This document shows, piece by piece, positions 52,101 to 60,802 of a stretch of DNA of 64,000 bases. The stretch is from Bacteroidia bacterium Ga0077558 (GTDB lineage: Bacteria; Bacteroidota; Bacteroidia; Chitinophagales; Chitinophagaceae), in NCBI GenBank assembly GCA_001464625.1, contig LNFJ01000014.1:51989-115988 (forward strand), read 5' to 3'. The translations under genes and the position numbers were made by a program. Every line of letters starts with the position of its first letter. The stretch's first letter is position 1. Under the pieces are notes generated by a model. It was given only the letters and a program-made list of their open reading frames with translations, was not told the DNA's origin and did not search any database.

Positions 52101-52274
52101 CCTGCAGATATTACCACCGTTACTCAACAAATAACCACCACCTGGGAAAAAATACAAAACAGGGACTTTTATACCGGCTGTGGCAAAGAAGATTGCCATT
52201 GGTGCGATTTTGTAAAAACCAATAACCTGGCCATTGCCTTGCATTCGTTGGAGGAAGAACCTACAGAAGACTAG
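49125..52274 (+). CDS. UvrD/PcrA-type helicase-PD-(D/E)XK nuclease, chromosomal
   Basis: This 1049-residue protein has AGPGTGKTQILASR (about 38-51), DEYQDTSGTQNR, GDDDQSIYRFQGAN, LTNNYRST, TAHGSKGLEFEYVLL and RRLFYVALTRAE. A C-terminal RecB/Cas4-like nuclease contains VVDYKSGDPDK (D-x-K), and four Cys for a Fe-S cluster: YLKCPLEF plus CGKEDCHWC at the end. It probably takes part in DNA end processing or repair. It resembles the island-borne 21275-24013 product in layout but differs in sequence. Confidence 0.93.
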   Translation: MSFNKERLESKFKEEYERLNEKQRIAVDTIEGPVMVIAGPGTGKTQILASRIGKILLDTDAQPENILCLTYTDAGVVAMRKRLLNFIGPDAYKVNIYTFHAFCNDVIQENLSLFEKTALDPVSDLEKIQFFKELIDSFPKNHSLKRYRGDVYFEINNLQSLFSNMKKEGWTPAFINQKIDEYLADLPTRDEFIYKRKYKEFNAGDLKRDKIQEEQERMDKLRAAVGEFDRFQQLMRKKNRYDFDDMINWVIKAFEENKNLLANYQEKYQYILVDEYQDTSGTQNRLVELLISYWEKPNVFVVGDDDQSIYRFQGANVENMLDFASNYQKDLLTVVLTNNYRSTQPILDVSKTLINRNDERLVNKIDGLSKELLSSRKELVSLKNPPHIREYDTQRQEMIGIAKQVQDLVAQQVAPGRIGIIYKENKYGEELAQYFKLLNIPVYSKRHLNILELPLGQKIMLVLKYLASEHDISYSGDEMLFEILHFDWFGIPSIEIAKISMEVAEKRYKDDKTSIRQLLVEKSLAPAKDLFSSNLHEGLKKTSAIIGQLVSDVSNVTLQHLFESIIREAGVLSHIMQSPDKHWQLQILTGLFDFVKDETHRNPTLNLQGFVNLIEMMEKEDIKLPLVQVSGSDKGVNLMTAHGSKGLEFEYVLLVGCNSSFWEKKRKPGGGYKLPDTMFTSQPASNDEEELRRLFYVALTRAEQHLYISYSKFKNDGKELEPSMFIAEIQDEHQLPIEKIIIDTEVLSQFAALHFAESEAPEIEKIEEEFIGHLLDKFVMNVTALNNYLKCPLEFYFKNLVRIPSPKNEATEFGSAVHHALEKLFRKMQDGKTNTFESKKEFISDFVWYIERHRESFTKEQFSRRLEYGQEVLSNYYDKYINNFNKIVAIERRIKTVYKDVPLKGALDKLEFDGKSVNVVDYKSGDPDKGIPKTKGPSDKEPNGGDYWRQAVFYKILVDNYEQKDWKVVSTEFDFIEPDKKKNYRKEKVVISPADITTVTQQITTTWEKIQNRDFYTGCGKEDCHWCDFVKTNNLAIALHSLEEEPTED

Positions 52275-52343
52275 CCGTGAAGCGAACTGTTCTATTTCAG
52301 AGGATTTATGATTTTAAAAACAACCCATTCCCCGCAAACCCGT

Positions 52344-52351
52344 TAAGTTTG
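52344..52351 (+). promoter_or_regulatory. Candidate promoter TAAGTTTG of the Ig-like lipoprotein gene
   Basis: The box lies nine bases before the ATG at 52360, so the transcript would have a leader of only one or two bases. Confidence 0.45.
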
Positions 52352-52359
52352 CACTCCTA

Positions 52360-53787
52360 ATGAACCCCAAGAGTTTAATATCAGCAGCTGCCTTTGTTTT
52401 ACTAATTGCTATCAGCATATTCAGTGGCCCCGGCTGCGCCAATATCATTCCACCACAAGGAGGACCAAGAGATTCGTTGCCACCCATATTAATAAAAGCT
52501 ACCCCGCTTGATTCAACAAGAGGTTTTAAAGAAAAAAGATTTGTATTAACCTTTAACGAGTTTGTTGACATTCAAAATGCACGGGAAAATTTGTTGATAT
52601 CTCCCCTACCGGTTAATACCCCCGAACCTTATGTAAGATTAAATCAGATCACCGTTCGTTTGAAAGATAGTCTTGAAGCCAACACTACTTACACCATAAA
52701 CTTTGGCAATGCTATAAAAGATTACAATGAAGGCAATGTGCTGAAAAATTTTACCTACACTTTTACTACTGGTAACTATTTTGATTCCCTGGAATTGAAA
52801 GGCTCCGTTATACTTGCCGAAACAGGTAAAATTGATACTACATTGATTGTAATGCTGCATACCAATCCCAATGACTCTGCTGTAATGAAATACAGGCCAC
52901 GGTATGTTGCTAAGCTTGACAACAAGGGAAACTTCCATTTTAAGAATCTTCCGCCCAAAACATTTTATCTCTATGCATTAAAAGATGAAAGTGGTTTACT
53001 CCGGTATTCAAAAGATGAAGATCTGTTCGCCTTTGCAGATAAACCTATTGTACTTTCCGGCAACAGAGATTCAATTGTTTTATATGCTTATGCAACAGCA
53101 AAACCAGTTGCCGCAACTCCAACCACTACAGATGGCGGGGGCAGACGTACAGGGCCCGGTGGCATTGCTATAGAAAGGAGATTACGTCCGCAATCAACTG
53201 TGGTAAACGGCCAACATGATCTATTAACCCCGCTTCAATTATCATTCAGCTTACCACTTCGAAAATTTGATTCATCAAAAATCAGATTATACACCGACTC
53301 TACTTTTATTCCTGATACATCTGCAAAGTTTGCACAAGACAGTACCGGAAAAAAACTACTTCTCACTAACATATGGAAACCTGCTACACAGTATCACATT
53401 ATTATTGATAAAGATTTTGCAGAAGATACTACCGGGCAAAAATTATTAAAGACCGATACGCTGAGTTTTATTAGTAAAAAAACAGGCGACTACGGAGGGC
53501 TAAAACTTAGATTCCGCAATCTTGATATCTCTAAAAATCCCGTTTTGCTTTTTGTAAGTGCTGGTCAAATTATCAAATCTGTACCAATGACCAGTCCGGA
53601 ATTTTCACAAACCTTATTCATACCCGGTGAATATGAACTCCGGTTCCTGTATGATGAAAATAAGAATGGCATCTGGGATCCCGGCCAATTCTTCGGCAAA
53701 CGCAAACAGCCCGAACTCGTAAAACCGGTGGAACGAAAAATAATCATTAAACTCAATTGGGTGAATGAGTTTGAAATAGCCCTTTAG
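52360..53787 (+). CDS. Ig-like domain lipoprotein (SbsA-type Ig)
   Basis: A 475-residue exported protein has a lipoprotein-like signal (AAFVLLIAISIFSGPGC, lipid Cys in GPGCAN), then a bacterial Ig-like (Big_5/SbsA) domain with PPQGGPRDSLPPIL, FNEFVDIQNARENLLISPLP, TTYTINFGNAIKDYNEGN. FRNLDISKNPVLLFV and FLYDENKNGIWDPGQF mark a calcium-binding-like beta domain near the end. Members are common outer-surface proteins of Bacteroidota with unknown role. It is upstream of recR, separated by an inverted repeat. Confidence 0.88.
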   Translation: MNPKSLISAAAFVLLIAISIFSGPGCANIIPPQGGPRDSLPPILIKATPLDSTRGFKEKRFVLTFNEFVDIQNARENLLISPLPVNTPEPYVRLNQITVRLKDSLEANTTYTINFGNAIKDYNEGNVLKNFTYTFTTGNYFDSLELKGSVILAETGKIDTTLIVMLHTNPNDSAVMKYRPRYVAKLDNKGNFHFKNLPPKTFYLYALKDESGLLRYSKDEDLFAFADKPIVLSGNRDSIVLYAYATAKPVAATPTTTDGGGRRTGPGGIAIERRLRPQSTVVNGQHDLLTPLQLSFSLPLRKFDSSKIRLYTDSTFIPDTSAKFAQDSTGKKLLLTNIWKPATQYHIIIDKDFAEDTTGQKLLKTDTLSFISKKTGDYGGLKLRFRNLDISKNPVLLFVSAGQIIKSVPMTSPEFSQTLFIPGEYELRFLYDENKNGIWDPGQFFGKRKQPELVKPVERKIIIKLNWVNEFEIAL

Positions 53788-53788
53788 T

Positions 53789-53868
53789 GAATAGTCAATT
53801 GTGAATGGTGAATAAAACCCGTTCTTTCAGACATCCTATTGACCATTCACTATTCACCATTGACTATC
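53789..53868. repeat. Inverted repeat of GTGAATR-type units between Ig-like gene and recR
   Basis: The left arm (about 53789-53816) contains GTCAATTGTGAATGGTGAAT and the right arm (about 53838-53868) is close to its reverse complement, with 18 of 21 bases matching across the core. Units of the form GTGAATG/GTGAATA recur in each arm. The right arm runs into the recR promoter box. Confidence 0.7.
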
Positions 53869-53872
53869 TTTG
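53865..53872 (+). promoter_or_regulatory. Candidate recR promoter box TATCTTTG
   Basis: The box ends five bases before the recR ATG at 53878, so the transcript would begin at or inside the start codon. A TTG lies 23 bases upstream (53839-53841). Confidence 0.5.
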
Positions 53873-53877
53873 CCCCC

Positions 53878-54498
53878 ATGCAATTCTCCTCCTCCTTGCT
53901 CGAAAACGCCGTCAACGAATTTGCCAAACTTCCCGGTATTGGTAAAAAAACAGCGTTACGTTTGGTATTGCATTTATTAAAACAAGACAGTAAAGAAGTA
54001 GGCCAGTTCAGTGAGATCATTGCCCGGATGCGCAGCGAAATAAAATTTTGCCAGCGTTGCTATAATGTAGCCGATGGAGATATTTGTTCCATCTGCTCCA
54101 ACTCCAGCCGCAAGCAGGAAGTTATTTGTGTAGTAGAAAGCATCCGTGATGTTATCGCTATCGAAAGCACCCAACAATTCAATGGCACTTACCATGTATT
54201 GAACGGCGTCATCTCACCCTTAGATGGCATTGGCCCCGATCAACTCAATATTGACTCCCTTGTTCATCGCATCGAAAAGGAAAAAACCGAAGAGCTCATC
54301 TTTGCATTGAACCCTAATATACAAGGAGATACCACCATTTATTACATACAAAAGAAGCTGCAACCAACCGGTATCCGCATCACCACTATTGCCCGTGGCA
54401 TTGCTTTTGGCGGAGAGCTGGAATATGCCGATGAAATGACCCTTGCCCGCAGCCTCCAAAACCGTTTACCAGTAGAGAGTTATGTATCACATCGCTGA
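53878..54498 (+). CDS. recR: Recombination protein RecR
   Basis: The ATG at 53878 gives MQFSSSLLENAVNEFAKLPG, the normal RecR N-terminus. The longer frame from 53839 crosses the promoter box. The 206 residues hold the HhH motif (LPGIGKKTALRLVLHLL), a Cys4 zinc finger (FCQRCYNVADGDICSIC), and a Toprim domain (VICVVESIRDVIAIES). The end (ADEMTLARSLQNRLPV) is typical. It works with RecO and RecF to load RecA on gaps. It follows an inverted repeat of variable intergenic type. Confidence 0.96.
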   Translation: MQFSSSLLENAVNEFAKLPGIGKKTALRLVLHLLKQDSKEVGQFSEIIARMRSEIKFCQRCYNVADGDICSICSNSSRKQEVICVVESIRDVIAIESTQQFNGTYHVLNGVISPLDGIGPDQLNIDSLVHRIEKEKTEELIFALNPNIQGDTTIYYIQKKLQPTGIRITTIARGIAFGGELEYADEMTLARSLQNRLPVESYVSHR

Positions 54499-54785
54499 TA
54501 GGCCAATGCTTGCTTATTCAACCTATATAATGTAGCTTTGCCCCACATTCACAGGCGGATTTGTTTATTGTTCGGCCTGCTAAAAAAAGAACTAATAAAC
54601 GTCTAAGAATACCGCATACGGTTTCCCAACGTTTATAGTTTGATAGAAAATAATGAAGTCAGCGACAATGCTACTATCAACCCAGTTGCGTCGCACTCTT
54701 CATCGTTCGGTTCGCTACTGAACATTTTCAAAGAACCCTCTTGCTTTGCGCCTTTGCGTCTTTGCGAGAAAAAAGAATTACAAGC
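54499..54785. other. Non-coding spacer recR-metH
   Basis: No gene is seen in these 287 bases. They contain an imperfect hairpin (ATAAACGT at about 54595 with ACGTTTAT at about 54632, inner CCGCATACGG) and a segment GCGCCTTTGCGTCTTTGCGA (about 54748-54767), a phrase that I know as recurrent between genes in this group. I looked for a cobalamin or SAM riboswitch before metH and saw none of the conserved boxes. Confidence 0.6.
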
Positions 54786-55799
54786 ATGAGTGACATAAGA
54801 AAAGAGTTGGAAAAAAGAATCCTCATCATCGATGGTGCTATGGGCACTATGATACAACGCTATAAATTATCGGAAGCAGATTATCGGGGCGAACGTTTCA
54901 AAGATTGGCATAGCGATGTAAAAGGCAACAATGATCTGTTGAATATAACACAGCCGCAGATCATCACTGCTATCCACAAAGAATATTTAGATGCAGGTGC
55001 AGATATTATCGAGACCAATACTTTCAGCAGCACCACCATTGCCATGGCTGATTATGAAATGCAATCACTGGCTTATGAACTAAACGTAGCAGCTGCAAAA
55101 TGTGCAAAGGAAGCAATTGAACAATCGGGTAAACAAGCCTGGGTAGCAGGAGCAATTGGCCCGTTAAATAAAACATTATCGCTTTCACCAGATGTAAATA
55201 ATCCCGGTTTCCGTGCAGTTACTTTTGATGCAGTAGTAGAAGCCTATTACGAACAGGTAAAAGGATTGGCAGATGGCGGTGTTGATCTGTTATTAATTGA
55301 AACCATCTTCGATACATTAAATGCCAAAGCGGCCATCTTCGCCATCAAGAAATATTTTAGAGAAAACCCTCCTTTGGAGGGCAGGGAGGTTTTGCCAATA
55401 ATGATCAGCGGAACAATCACCGATGCATCCGGCAGAACCTTAAGCGGACAAACATTAGAAGCTTTCTATACATCTGTGATGCATGCCAAACCATTAAGCA
55501 TCGGTTTAAATTGTGCATTAGGTGCAAAAGAAATGCGTCCGCATATAGAAGAGCTTTCGCAAATAGCCAGTTGCTATGTGTCGGCTTATCCTAACGCCGG
55601 CTTACCTAATGCTATGGGAGAATATGATGAGCATCCCACTGATACAGCTCATTACTTAGAAGATTGGGCTAAAGAAGGTTGGGTTAATATTGTGGGGGGC
55701 TGCTGTGGCACTACCCCCGATCATATAAAGCATATTGCTGACGAAGTAAAAAATATTGCACCAAGACAACTACCCGTTGTTCAAAAAGAGTTAGTATGA
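54786..55799 (+). CDS. metH: Methionine synthase, homocysteine-binding part
   Basis: Start ATG at 54786 ([17 protein letters not shown]) is preferred over the 54741 frame, which starts in spacer. The 337 residues match the N-terminal Hcy-methyltransferase domain of Met[18 protein letters not shown], and the zinc-binding Cys in GLNCALG (with later [12 protein letters not shown]). It binds and activates homocysteine. The other MetH domains lie in the gene at 55895, so the enzyme is split in two chains, with a tiny ORF between. The stop overlaps the start of that ORF by ATGA. Confidence 0.95.
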   Translation: MSDIRKELEKRILIIDGAMGTMIQRYKLSEADYRGERFKDWHSDVKGNNDLLNITQPQIITAIHKEYLDAGADIIETNTFSSTTIAMADYEMQSLAYELNVAAAKCAKEAIEQSGKQAWVAGAIGPLNKTLSLSPDVNNPGFRAVTFDAVVEAYYEQVKGLADGGVDLLLIETIFDTLNAKAAIFAIKKYFRENPPLEGREVLPIMISGTITDASGRTLSGQTLEAFYTSVMHAKPLSIGLNCALGAKEMRPHIEELSQIASCYVSAYPNAGLPNAMGEYDEHPTDTAHYLEDWAKEGWVNIVGGCCGTTPDHIKHIADEVKNIAPRQLPVVQKELV

Positions 55800-55894
55800 C
55801 AACAGCAAACCTACTTATCGTTATCGCCTTACTCATTCTCATTGTAAACAACTTTTCAATGATCAAAAAGTTGTTCGTTAAAAAGACTTCATAA
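55796..55894 (+). CDS. 32-residue membrane peptide between the metH halves
   Basis: ATG at 55796 overlaps the TGA of the first metH gene (ATGA) and the TAA (55892-55894) is followed with no gap by the ATG of the second. The peptide starts [19 protein letters not shown] (one membrane helix) and ends with a basic KKLFVKKTS. The exact fit to both neighbours suggests real translational coupling. It may simply keep ribosomes moving through the operon, or it could anchor a complex at the membrane. Confidence 0.65.
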   Translation: MTTANLLIVIALLILIVNNFSMIKKLFVKKTS

Positions 55895-58606
55895 ATGCAG
55901 GACAGTGTTGTAATAAAACCGTTCTTACGGTTATCAGGATTAGAGCCCCTCGTTATTCGCCCGGAAACAAATTTTGTGAACGTTGGAGAACGTACCAATG
56001 TTACCGGCTCTAAAATGTTTGCCCGGCTTATCAAAGAAAACAAGTACGAAGAAGCTTTAAGTGTTGCCCGCCAGCAGGTGGAAAACGGTGCACAGGTGCT
56101 GGACGTAAATATGGATGATGCACTACTGGATGGTGTACTCGCCATGACAACCTTCCTGAATCTGGTACAAAGTGAACCGGATATCGCCAAGATCCCCATC
56201 ATGATCGATAGTTCCAAGTTCGAGATCATTGAAGCCGGATTAAAATGTGTACAGGGAAAATGTATTGTGAACTCCATCTCCATGAAGGAAGGAGAAGCAA
56301 AATTCATTGAGCAGGCAATCATTTGCCAGAGCTATGGTGCATCGGTAATTGTAATGGCCTTTGATGAAAAAGGACAGGCCGATACAAAAGAAAGAAAAGT
56401 AGAAATCTGTCACCGGGCTTATAAAATATTAACTGAACAAGTTGGTTATGATCCACAGGACATCATTTTCGACCCCAATATTTTCGCCATTGCTACCGGC
56501 ATGGAAGAACATAATAACTACGGTGTTGATTTTATAGAAGCTACCAAAGAAATAAAGCAATTGATGCCATTGACAAAAGTAAGTGGTGGTGTGAGCAATC
56601 TTTCTTTTGCATTTCGTGGCAACGACCATGTGCGGGAAGCCATGAATAGTGTGTTTCTATATTATGCTATCAAAGCAGGAATGGACATGGGCATTGTAAA
56701 TGCCGGTCAGTTGGTAGTGTATGATGAAATAGAACCGAAACTGAAACAATTATGCGAAGACGTAATCCTTAATCGCAATAACGACAACAACGAAGCCACA
56801 GAAAGCCTTATTTCCTTTGCAGAAACTGTAAAAGCAAAAGGCAAAGAGAATATTAAAGATGAAAGCTGGAGAGAAACTTCGGTTGAAGAAAGATTGAAAC
56901 ATTCCTTAGTGAATGGTATTACTGATTATATTGATGCAGATACAGAAGAAGCAAGACAAAAATATCCGAAACCACTTGATGTAATTGAAGGCCCGTTGAT
57001 GGATGGCATGAATGTGGTAGGTGACTTATTTGGAGCCGGTAAAATGTTTTTACCTCAGGTAGTAAAGAGTGCAAGAGTAATGAAGAAAAGTGTTGCCGTT
57101 CTTACTCCTTTTATCGAACAGGAAAAAGAAGATCGAAAACAAGCACATTTAGCGGCTGGAACGATCAATGAAGAAGCCGCTGGTGCACCAAAAGTTCTAT
57201 TGGCCACTGTAAAAGGCGATGTGCATGATATTGGCAAAAACATTGTTGGCGTTGTATTAGGCTGCAATGGTTATGATATTATTGACCTCGGGGTGATGGT
57301 GCCTGCCGATAAAATATTAGATACAGCTGAAAAAGAAAAAGTGGATATTATCGGTTTAAGCGGGTTGATCACTCCATCGTTAGATGAAATGGTACATGTG
57401 GCGCATGAAATGAAACGCCGTGGCATGAAGCAACCATTATTGATTGGCGGAGCTACAACCTCGAGAATGCACACCGCAGTAAAAATTGCCCCGCAATATG
57501 ATAATGGTGTGTTGCATATCATGGATGCATCCAGAAGTGTAACAGCAGTGAGTACTTTGCTCAGCAAAGAAAAAGAGCCGCTGATCAAAAAAACACAAGA
57601 TGAATACGAAGCCTTGAGAACCCAGTTCCTGAATAAGGGTAAGAAATCAATGATCTCGTATGAAGAAGCCGTAATTACCAAAGAATATTTCGACTGGAAA
57701 AATTATAGCCCAACCAAACCAGCTATAGAAGGAACAAAAGTGATCAAAGATTTTGAACTCGCCACTATTGCAAAATTTATTGACTGGGGACCTTTCTTCA
57801 TTGCCTGGGAAATGCCGGGTCATTTTCCGCAAGTATTATCCGATAAAATTTTTGGCGAAGAAGCTACCCGTCTTTACAATGATGCACAAAAAATGGTGGA
57901 GCAGATCATAAAAGAGAATTGGTTCCGGGCAGAAGGTGTTATTGGTTTTTGGCCCGCTACCAGCAACAATGCTGATACAGTAACTCTGCAAACAGAAAAT
58001 GGCGAAATAAAATTAGAATCACTTCGCCAGCAATTGAAAAAAGCAGTGGGACAACCAAGTTATTCATTAGCTGATTTTATTTGCCCGAAAGAATTAGGTA
58101 CTGATTACATGGGTTCATTCGCTGTTACAATTCATGGTGCCAAAAAACATATTGACGGATTCAATAATGATCATGATGATTACAATAAAATTTTAGTACA
58201 AATATTAGCCGACCGTTTTGTAGAAGCCTTTGCAGAATGTTTGCACCAAAAAACAAGAAAAGAATATTGGGGCTACGAAAAAAATGAAACGCTGAGCAAT
58301 GAAGCATTAATAAGAGAAGAATATAAAGGTGTTCGCCCTGCACCGGGCTATCCTGCTTGCCCGGATCATACAGAAAAGATCAAGCTGTTCGACTTAATGA
58401 ATGTTACGGAAAACATCGGCATTGAGTTGACAGAAAGTTTAGCAATGAATCCACCAGCATCTGTTTGCGGTTGGTATATAGCACATCCGCAAAGCCATTA
58501 TTTTGGATTGGGTAAAATTGGCAAGGACCAGTTGGAAGATTATGCTAAGCGAAAAGGAATGAGTTTGGAAGAAGCAGAGAAATGGTTGAGACCGGTGTTG
58601 GAGTAA
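55895..58606 (+). CDS. metH: Methionine synthase, folate-, cobalamin- and SAM-binding parts
   Basis: This 903-residue protein completes MetH: pterin-binding domain (about 25-290: [17 protein letters not shown]), B12-cap and B12-binding domains ([19 protein letters not shown] with the cobalt-ligand His, [27 protein letters not shown]) and reactivation domain ([29 protein letters not shown]). It transfers a methyl group from methyl-tetrahydrofolate to homocysteine through cobalamin. Together with the 54786 gene it makes a full enzyme in two chains. Confidence 0.96.
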   Translation: MQDSVVIKPFLRLSGLEPLVIRPETNFVNVGERTNVTGSKMFARLIKENKYEEALSVARQQVENGAQVLDVNMDDALLDGVLAMTTFLNLVQSEPDIAKIPIMIDSSKFEIIEAGLKCVQGKCIVNSISMKEGEAKFIEQAIICQSYGASVIVMAFDEKGQADTKERKVEICHRAYKILTEQVGYDPQDIIFDPNIFAIATGMEEHNNYGVDFIEATKEIKQLMPLTKVSGGVSNLSFAFRGNDHVREAMNSVFLYYAIKAGMDMGIVNAGQLVVYDEIEPKLKQLCEDVILNRNNDNNEATESLISFAETVKAKGKENIKDESWRETSVEERLKHSLVNGITDYIDADTEEARQKYPKPLDVIEGPLMDGMNVVGDLFGAGKMFLPQVVKSARVMKKSVAVLTPFIEQEKEDRKQAHLAAGTINEEAAGAPKVLLATVKGDVHDIGKNIVGVVLGCNGYDIIDLGVMVPADKILDTAEKEKVDIIGLSGLITPSLDEMVHVAHEMKRRGMKQPLLIGGATTSRMHTAVKIAPQYDNGVLHIMDASRSVTAVSTLLSKEKEPLIKKTQDEYEALRTQFLNKGKKSMISYEEAVITKEYFDWKNYSPTKPAIEGTKVIKDFELATIAKFIDWGPFFIAWEMPGHFPQVLSDKIFGEEATRLYNDAQKMVEQIIKENWFRAEGVIGFWPATSNNADTVTLQTENGEIKLESLRQQLKKAVGQPSYSLADFICPKELGTDYMGSFAVTIHGAKKHIDGFNNDHDDYNKILVQILADRFVEAFAECLHQKTRKEYWGYEKNETLSNEALIREEYKGVRPAPGYPACPDHTEKIKLFDLMNVTENIGIELTESLAMNPPASVCGWYIAHPQSHYFGLGKIGKDQLEDYAKRKGMSLEEAEKWLRPVLE

Positions 58607-58643
58607 ATTATATTGTTGTAAGCAACCAAAGGATAGTTTCCTT

Positions 58644-59054
58644 ATGAAGTATTATTTTAAAGTTTGGTTATTTACCATTTTAATTTCTCCCTTTTTTGTG
58701 GTTGCTGGGCTTGTATATCAGACGTCTGGAAACTTCTCTGATTTTTTCAAAGGATTACCCATTGGGCTCTTTGCCGTATTATTTAGTTCCGCATTCTCCT
58801 TACCTGCATTATTTCTTTTTCGTTTATTAAATAAGGACTTAGCAAAACATGATATTCCAGTTTTTTTAAAGAAATTGATACATGCCATCATCGGCATTCT
58901 ATTGCTTTGGATTACTTTTTACGTAATGAACAGGGAAATCTTCGACGAACTATCTTGGAACAACATGGTTTGGCCTTTGACATACTCCATTATTTTAATT
59001 ATAGGAGCTTTCATTTATAAGGTGAAAGAAAAACAGATTTTAAGAAAGAAATAA
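58644..59054 (+). CDS. Four-span integral membrane protein
   Basis: This 136-residue protein has four hydrophobic segments (WLFTILISPFFVVAGLVY, IGLFAVLFSSAFSLPALFLF, LIHAIIGILLLWITFYVM, TYSIILIIGAFIYKV), separated by short basic loops. I recognise no family. It lies 38 bases after metH and convergent with the HAD gene, but has no link to methionine metabolism that I can see. Confidence 0.75.
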   Translation: MKYYFKVWLFTILISPFFVVAGLVYQTSGNFSDFFKGLPIGLFAVLFSSAFSLPALFLFRLLNKDLAKHDIPVFLKKLIHAIIGILLLWITFYVMNREIFDELSWNNMVWPLTYSIILIIGAFIYKVKEKQILRKK

Positions 59055-59064
59055 CCTCTTTTCG

Positions 59065-59679
59065 TTAAAGCAATTTATCTCTTCTAAAATTTTCCAATAA
59101 CTGTTCTGGCAATTGAAAATGAATTGATTTAATTCCTAACTCCTCCGCCGCTTTAACATTCCTTAAATTATCATCAATAAACAAAGCTTCTTCCGCTTTT
59201 ACATTATAACGGTTAAGCAGAATGTTGTAAAATTCAAAAAAGGGTTTTCTTGTTTTTTCTTCGCCGCTTACTACACGGCCATCAAACCAATGTAAAAAAT
59301 TATAGCGAACAAGTGCAATATCAAAAAGACCAACCTGCCAGTTGGTCAATGCATAAATTTTATACTTACCCGATTCTTTTAGTTGCCTGAAAAGTTCTAC
59401 CGTTCCATTAATAGGTCCGCCGAGCATATCCGTCCAGCGGCCATAAAAATCTCGGATGGCTTTTTCCCAATCAGGAAAATGCTGTATTAATTCTTCGGTA
59501 GCTTCTACAATTGAACGTCCTGCATCTTGCTCTTCGTTCCAATCGCTGGTGCAGATATGATTAAAGAAATATTCTCGCTTCTCTTCGGATTTAAAATAGG
59601 TATCGGTAAACACATATTTCGGATTCCAGTCAATTAGCACTCCGCCTAAATCGAAGATAATTGTTGTTATCTTATTCAT
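59065..59679 (-). CDS. HAD-superfamily hydrolase (subfamily IA)
   Basis: The 204 residues include motif I FDLGGVLIDWNPKY (nucleophile Asp in FDLGG), motif II YALTNW, Lys in GEEKTRKPFFEFY and motif III LFIDDNLRNVKAAEELG. This is a phosphatase or haloacid-dehalogenase-like hydrolase of small phosphate esters. The start overlaps the stop of the SemiSWEET gene by eight bases, so the two are coupled. Confidence 0.93.
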   Translation of the reverse strand: MNKITTIIFDLGGVLIDWNPKYVFTDTYFKSEEKREYFFNHICTSDWNEEQDAGRSIVEATEELIQHFPDWEKAIRDFYGRWTDMLGGPINGTVELFRQLKESGKYKIYALTNWQVGLFDIALVRYNFLHWFDGRVVSGEEKTRKPFFEFYNILLNRYNVKAEEALFIDDNLRNVKAAEELGIKSIHFQLPEQLLENFRRDKLL

Positions 59680-59932
59680 CTTTATACTTCAATTTTAATG
59701 AAATCATAACAGAGCACATAATTATCATGATAACATTTGTTACAATAATAACCATGTCGTTTCTAAGCACCCCATAAGCTATCCACATTACCTCATTAAC
59801 AAATGCAATTAAAAACATCATAAGAGAAACATTTTTTGCTGATTTCTCTTTCCATGTTTTTACTACCTGTGGTAAAAAAGTAAGTGCAGTAACCGCACAA
59901 GCTGCATACCCAAGAACTGTAATTCCATCCAT
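59672..59932 (-). CDS. SemiSWEET sugar transporter
   Basis: In 86 residues, three membrane helices form one PQ-loop/triple-helix bundle: GYAACAVTALTFLPQVVKTW contains the PQ motif, then SAKNVSLMMFLIAFVNEVMW, then MVIIVTNVIMIIMCSVMISL. SemiSWEETs dimerise to move sugars through the membrane. It overlaps the HAD gene and could form a sugar-uptake and phosphatase pair, which is only inference. Confidence 0.9.
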   Translation of the reverse strand: MDGITVLGYAACAVTALTFLPQVVKTWKEKSAKNVSLMMFLIAFVNEVMWIAYGVLRNDMVIIVTNVIMIIMCSVMISLKLKYKDE

Positions 59933-59955
59933 TTAGCTAAATTTTTACACTAATA

Positions 59956-60702
59956 TCACCTCTTTTCAAACAACCACCAATAACGTTTGCGGGGCCTTAC
60001 TTTATAATTAGTGCTGATGTAGTTTCTGATATGTTCCATCGCCTCATCTACACTGTCTGTTACCAATACCAGATTCATGTCTCCCGGCGATATGGTTCCT
60101 TGCTTTTCCATATCGGCAATGGTAGCCAGTAATGGTGCATAATATTCTTTTCCAAAAAGTACAACCGGGAATTGACTAATGCTTTTTGTTTGAACCAATG
60201 TCAATGTTTCAAACAATTCGTCCATGGTGCCAAAGCCCCCGGGCATGATGATGAACGCATAAGAGTATTTTACCAGCAATACTTTGCGAACAAAAAAATG
60301 CTCGAAAGTGACTGATTTTTGTACATATGGATTTTCATGTTGTTCAAACGGTAACTGTATGTTGCAACCAACAGACTTGCCATTATTCTCAAAGGCACCC
60401 CGGTTGGCCGCTTCCATTATACCGGGGCCGCCACCCGTCATCGTAGTAAGTCCAAGTTCTGCAATGCGCCTGCCAAACTCCCTTGCCTTTATATAGTATG
60501 GATGATCGTCTTTAAACCTTGCTGAACCAAATACCGTAATACAAGGGCCAATAAAGTGGAGCTGACGAAACCCTTTAATGAATTGCCAGAATACCCGCCA
60601 TGCAAAGCTTAGTTCATACCCACGGCTTTTGGGTCCGTCCAGGTAAACATGTTCCTTAGCAGGAATTAAACTTTTATCTTTTGATTTTGCTGATGCCTCC
60701 AT
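59956..60702 (-). CDS. LOG-family protein (nucleotide 5'-monophosphate phosphoribohydrolase)
   Basis: In 248 residues the LOG signature is complete: TMTGGGPGIMEAANRGAF and PGGFGTMDELFETLTLVQT. The family cleaves N-glycosidic bonds of AMP-type nucleotides. In plants it activates cytokinins; bacterial members probably degrade other nucleotides. The N-terminus (PAKEHVYLDGPKSRGYEL) is typical for Bacteroidota homologues. Confidence 0.93.
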   Translation of the reverse strand: MEASAKSKDKSLIPAKEHVYLDGPKSRGYELSFAWRVFWQFIKGFRQLHFIGPCITVFGSARFKDDHPYYIKAREFGRRIAELGLTTMTGGGPGIMEAANRGAFENNGKSVGCNIQLPFEQHENPYVQKSVTFEHFFVRKVLLVKYSYAFIIMPGGFGTMDELFETLTLVQTKSISQFPVVLFGKEYYAPLLATIADMEKQGTISPGDMNLVLVTDSVDEAMEHIRNYISTNYKVRPRKRYWWLFEKR

Positions 60703-60802
60703 AGTTGTAAATTGCCTTCCAAATTAAACAATAATAACCCCCATCCTTTAAAGGAGTTCAAATAAATTTATAGTTCGCTGCAAATTTTAATATAGCATTA
60801 AT

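Noticed and set aside
54499..54785. Cobalamin or SAM riboswitch before metH
   Set aside because: None of the conserved boxes of these riboswitches is present in the spacer.
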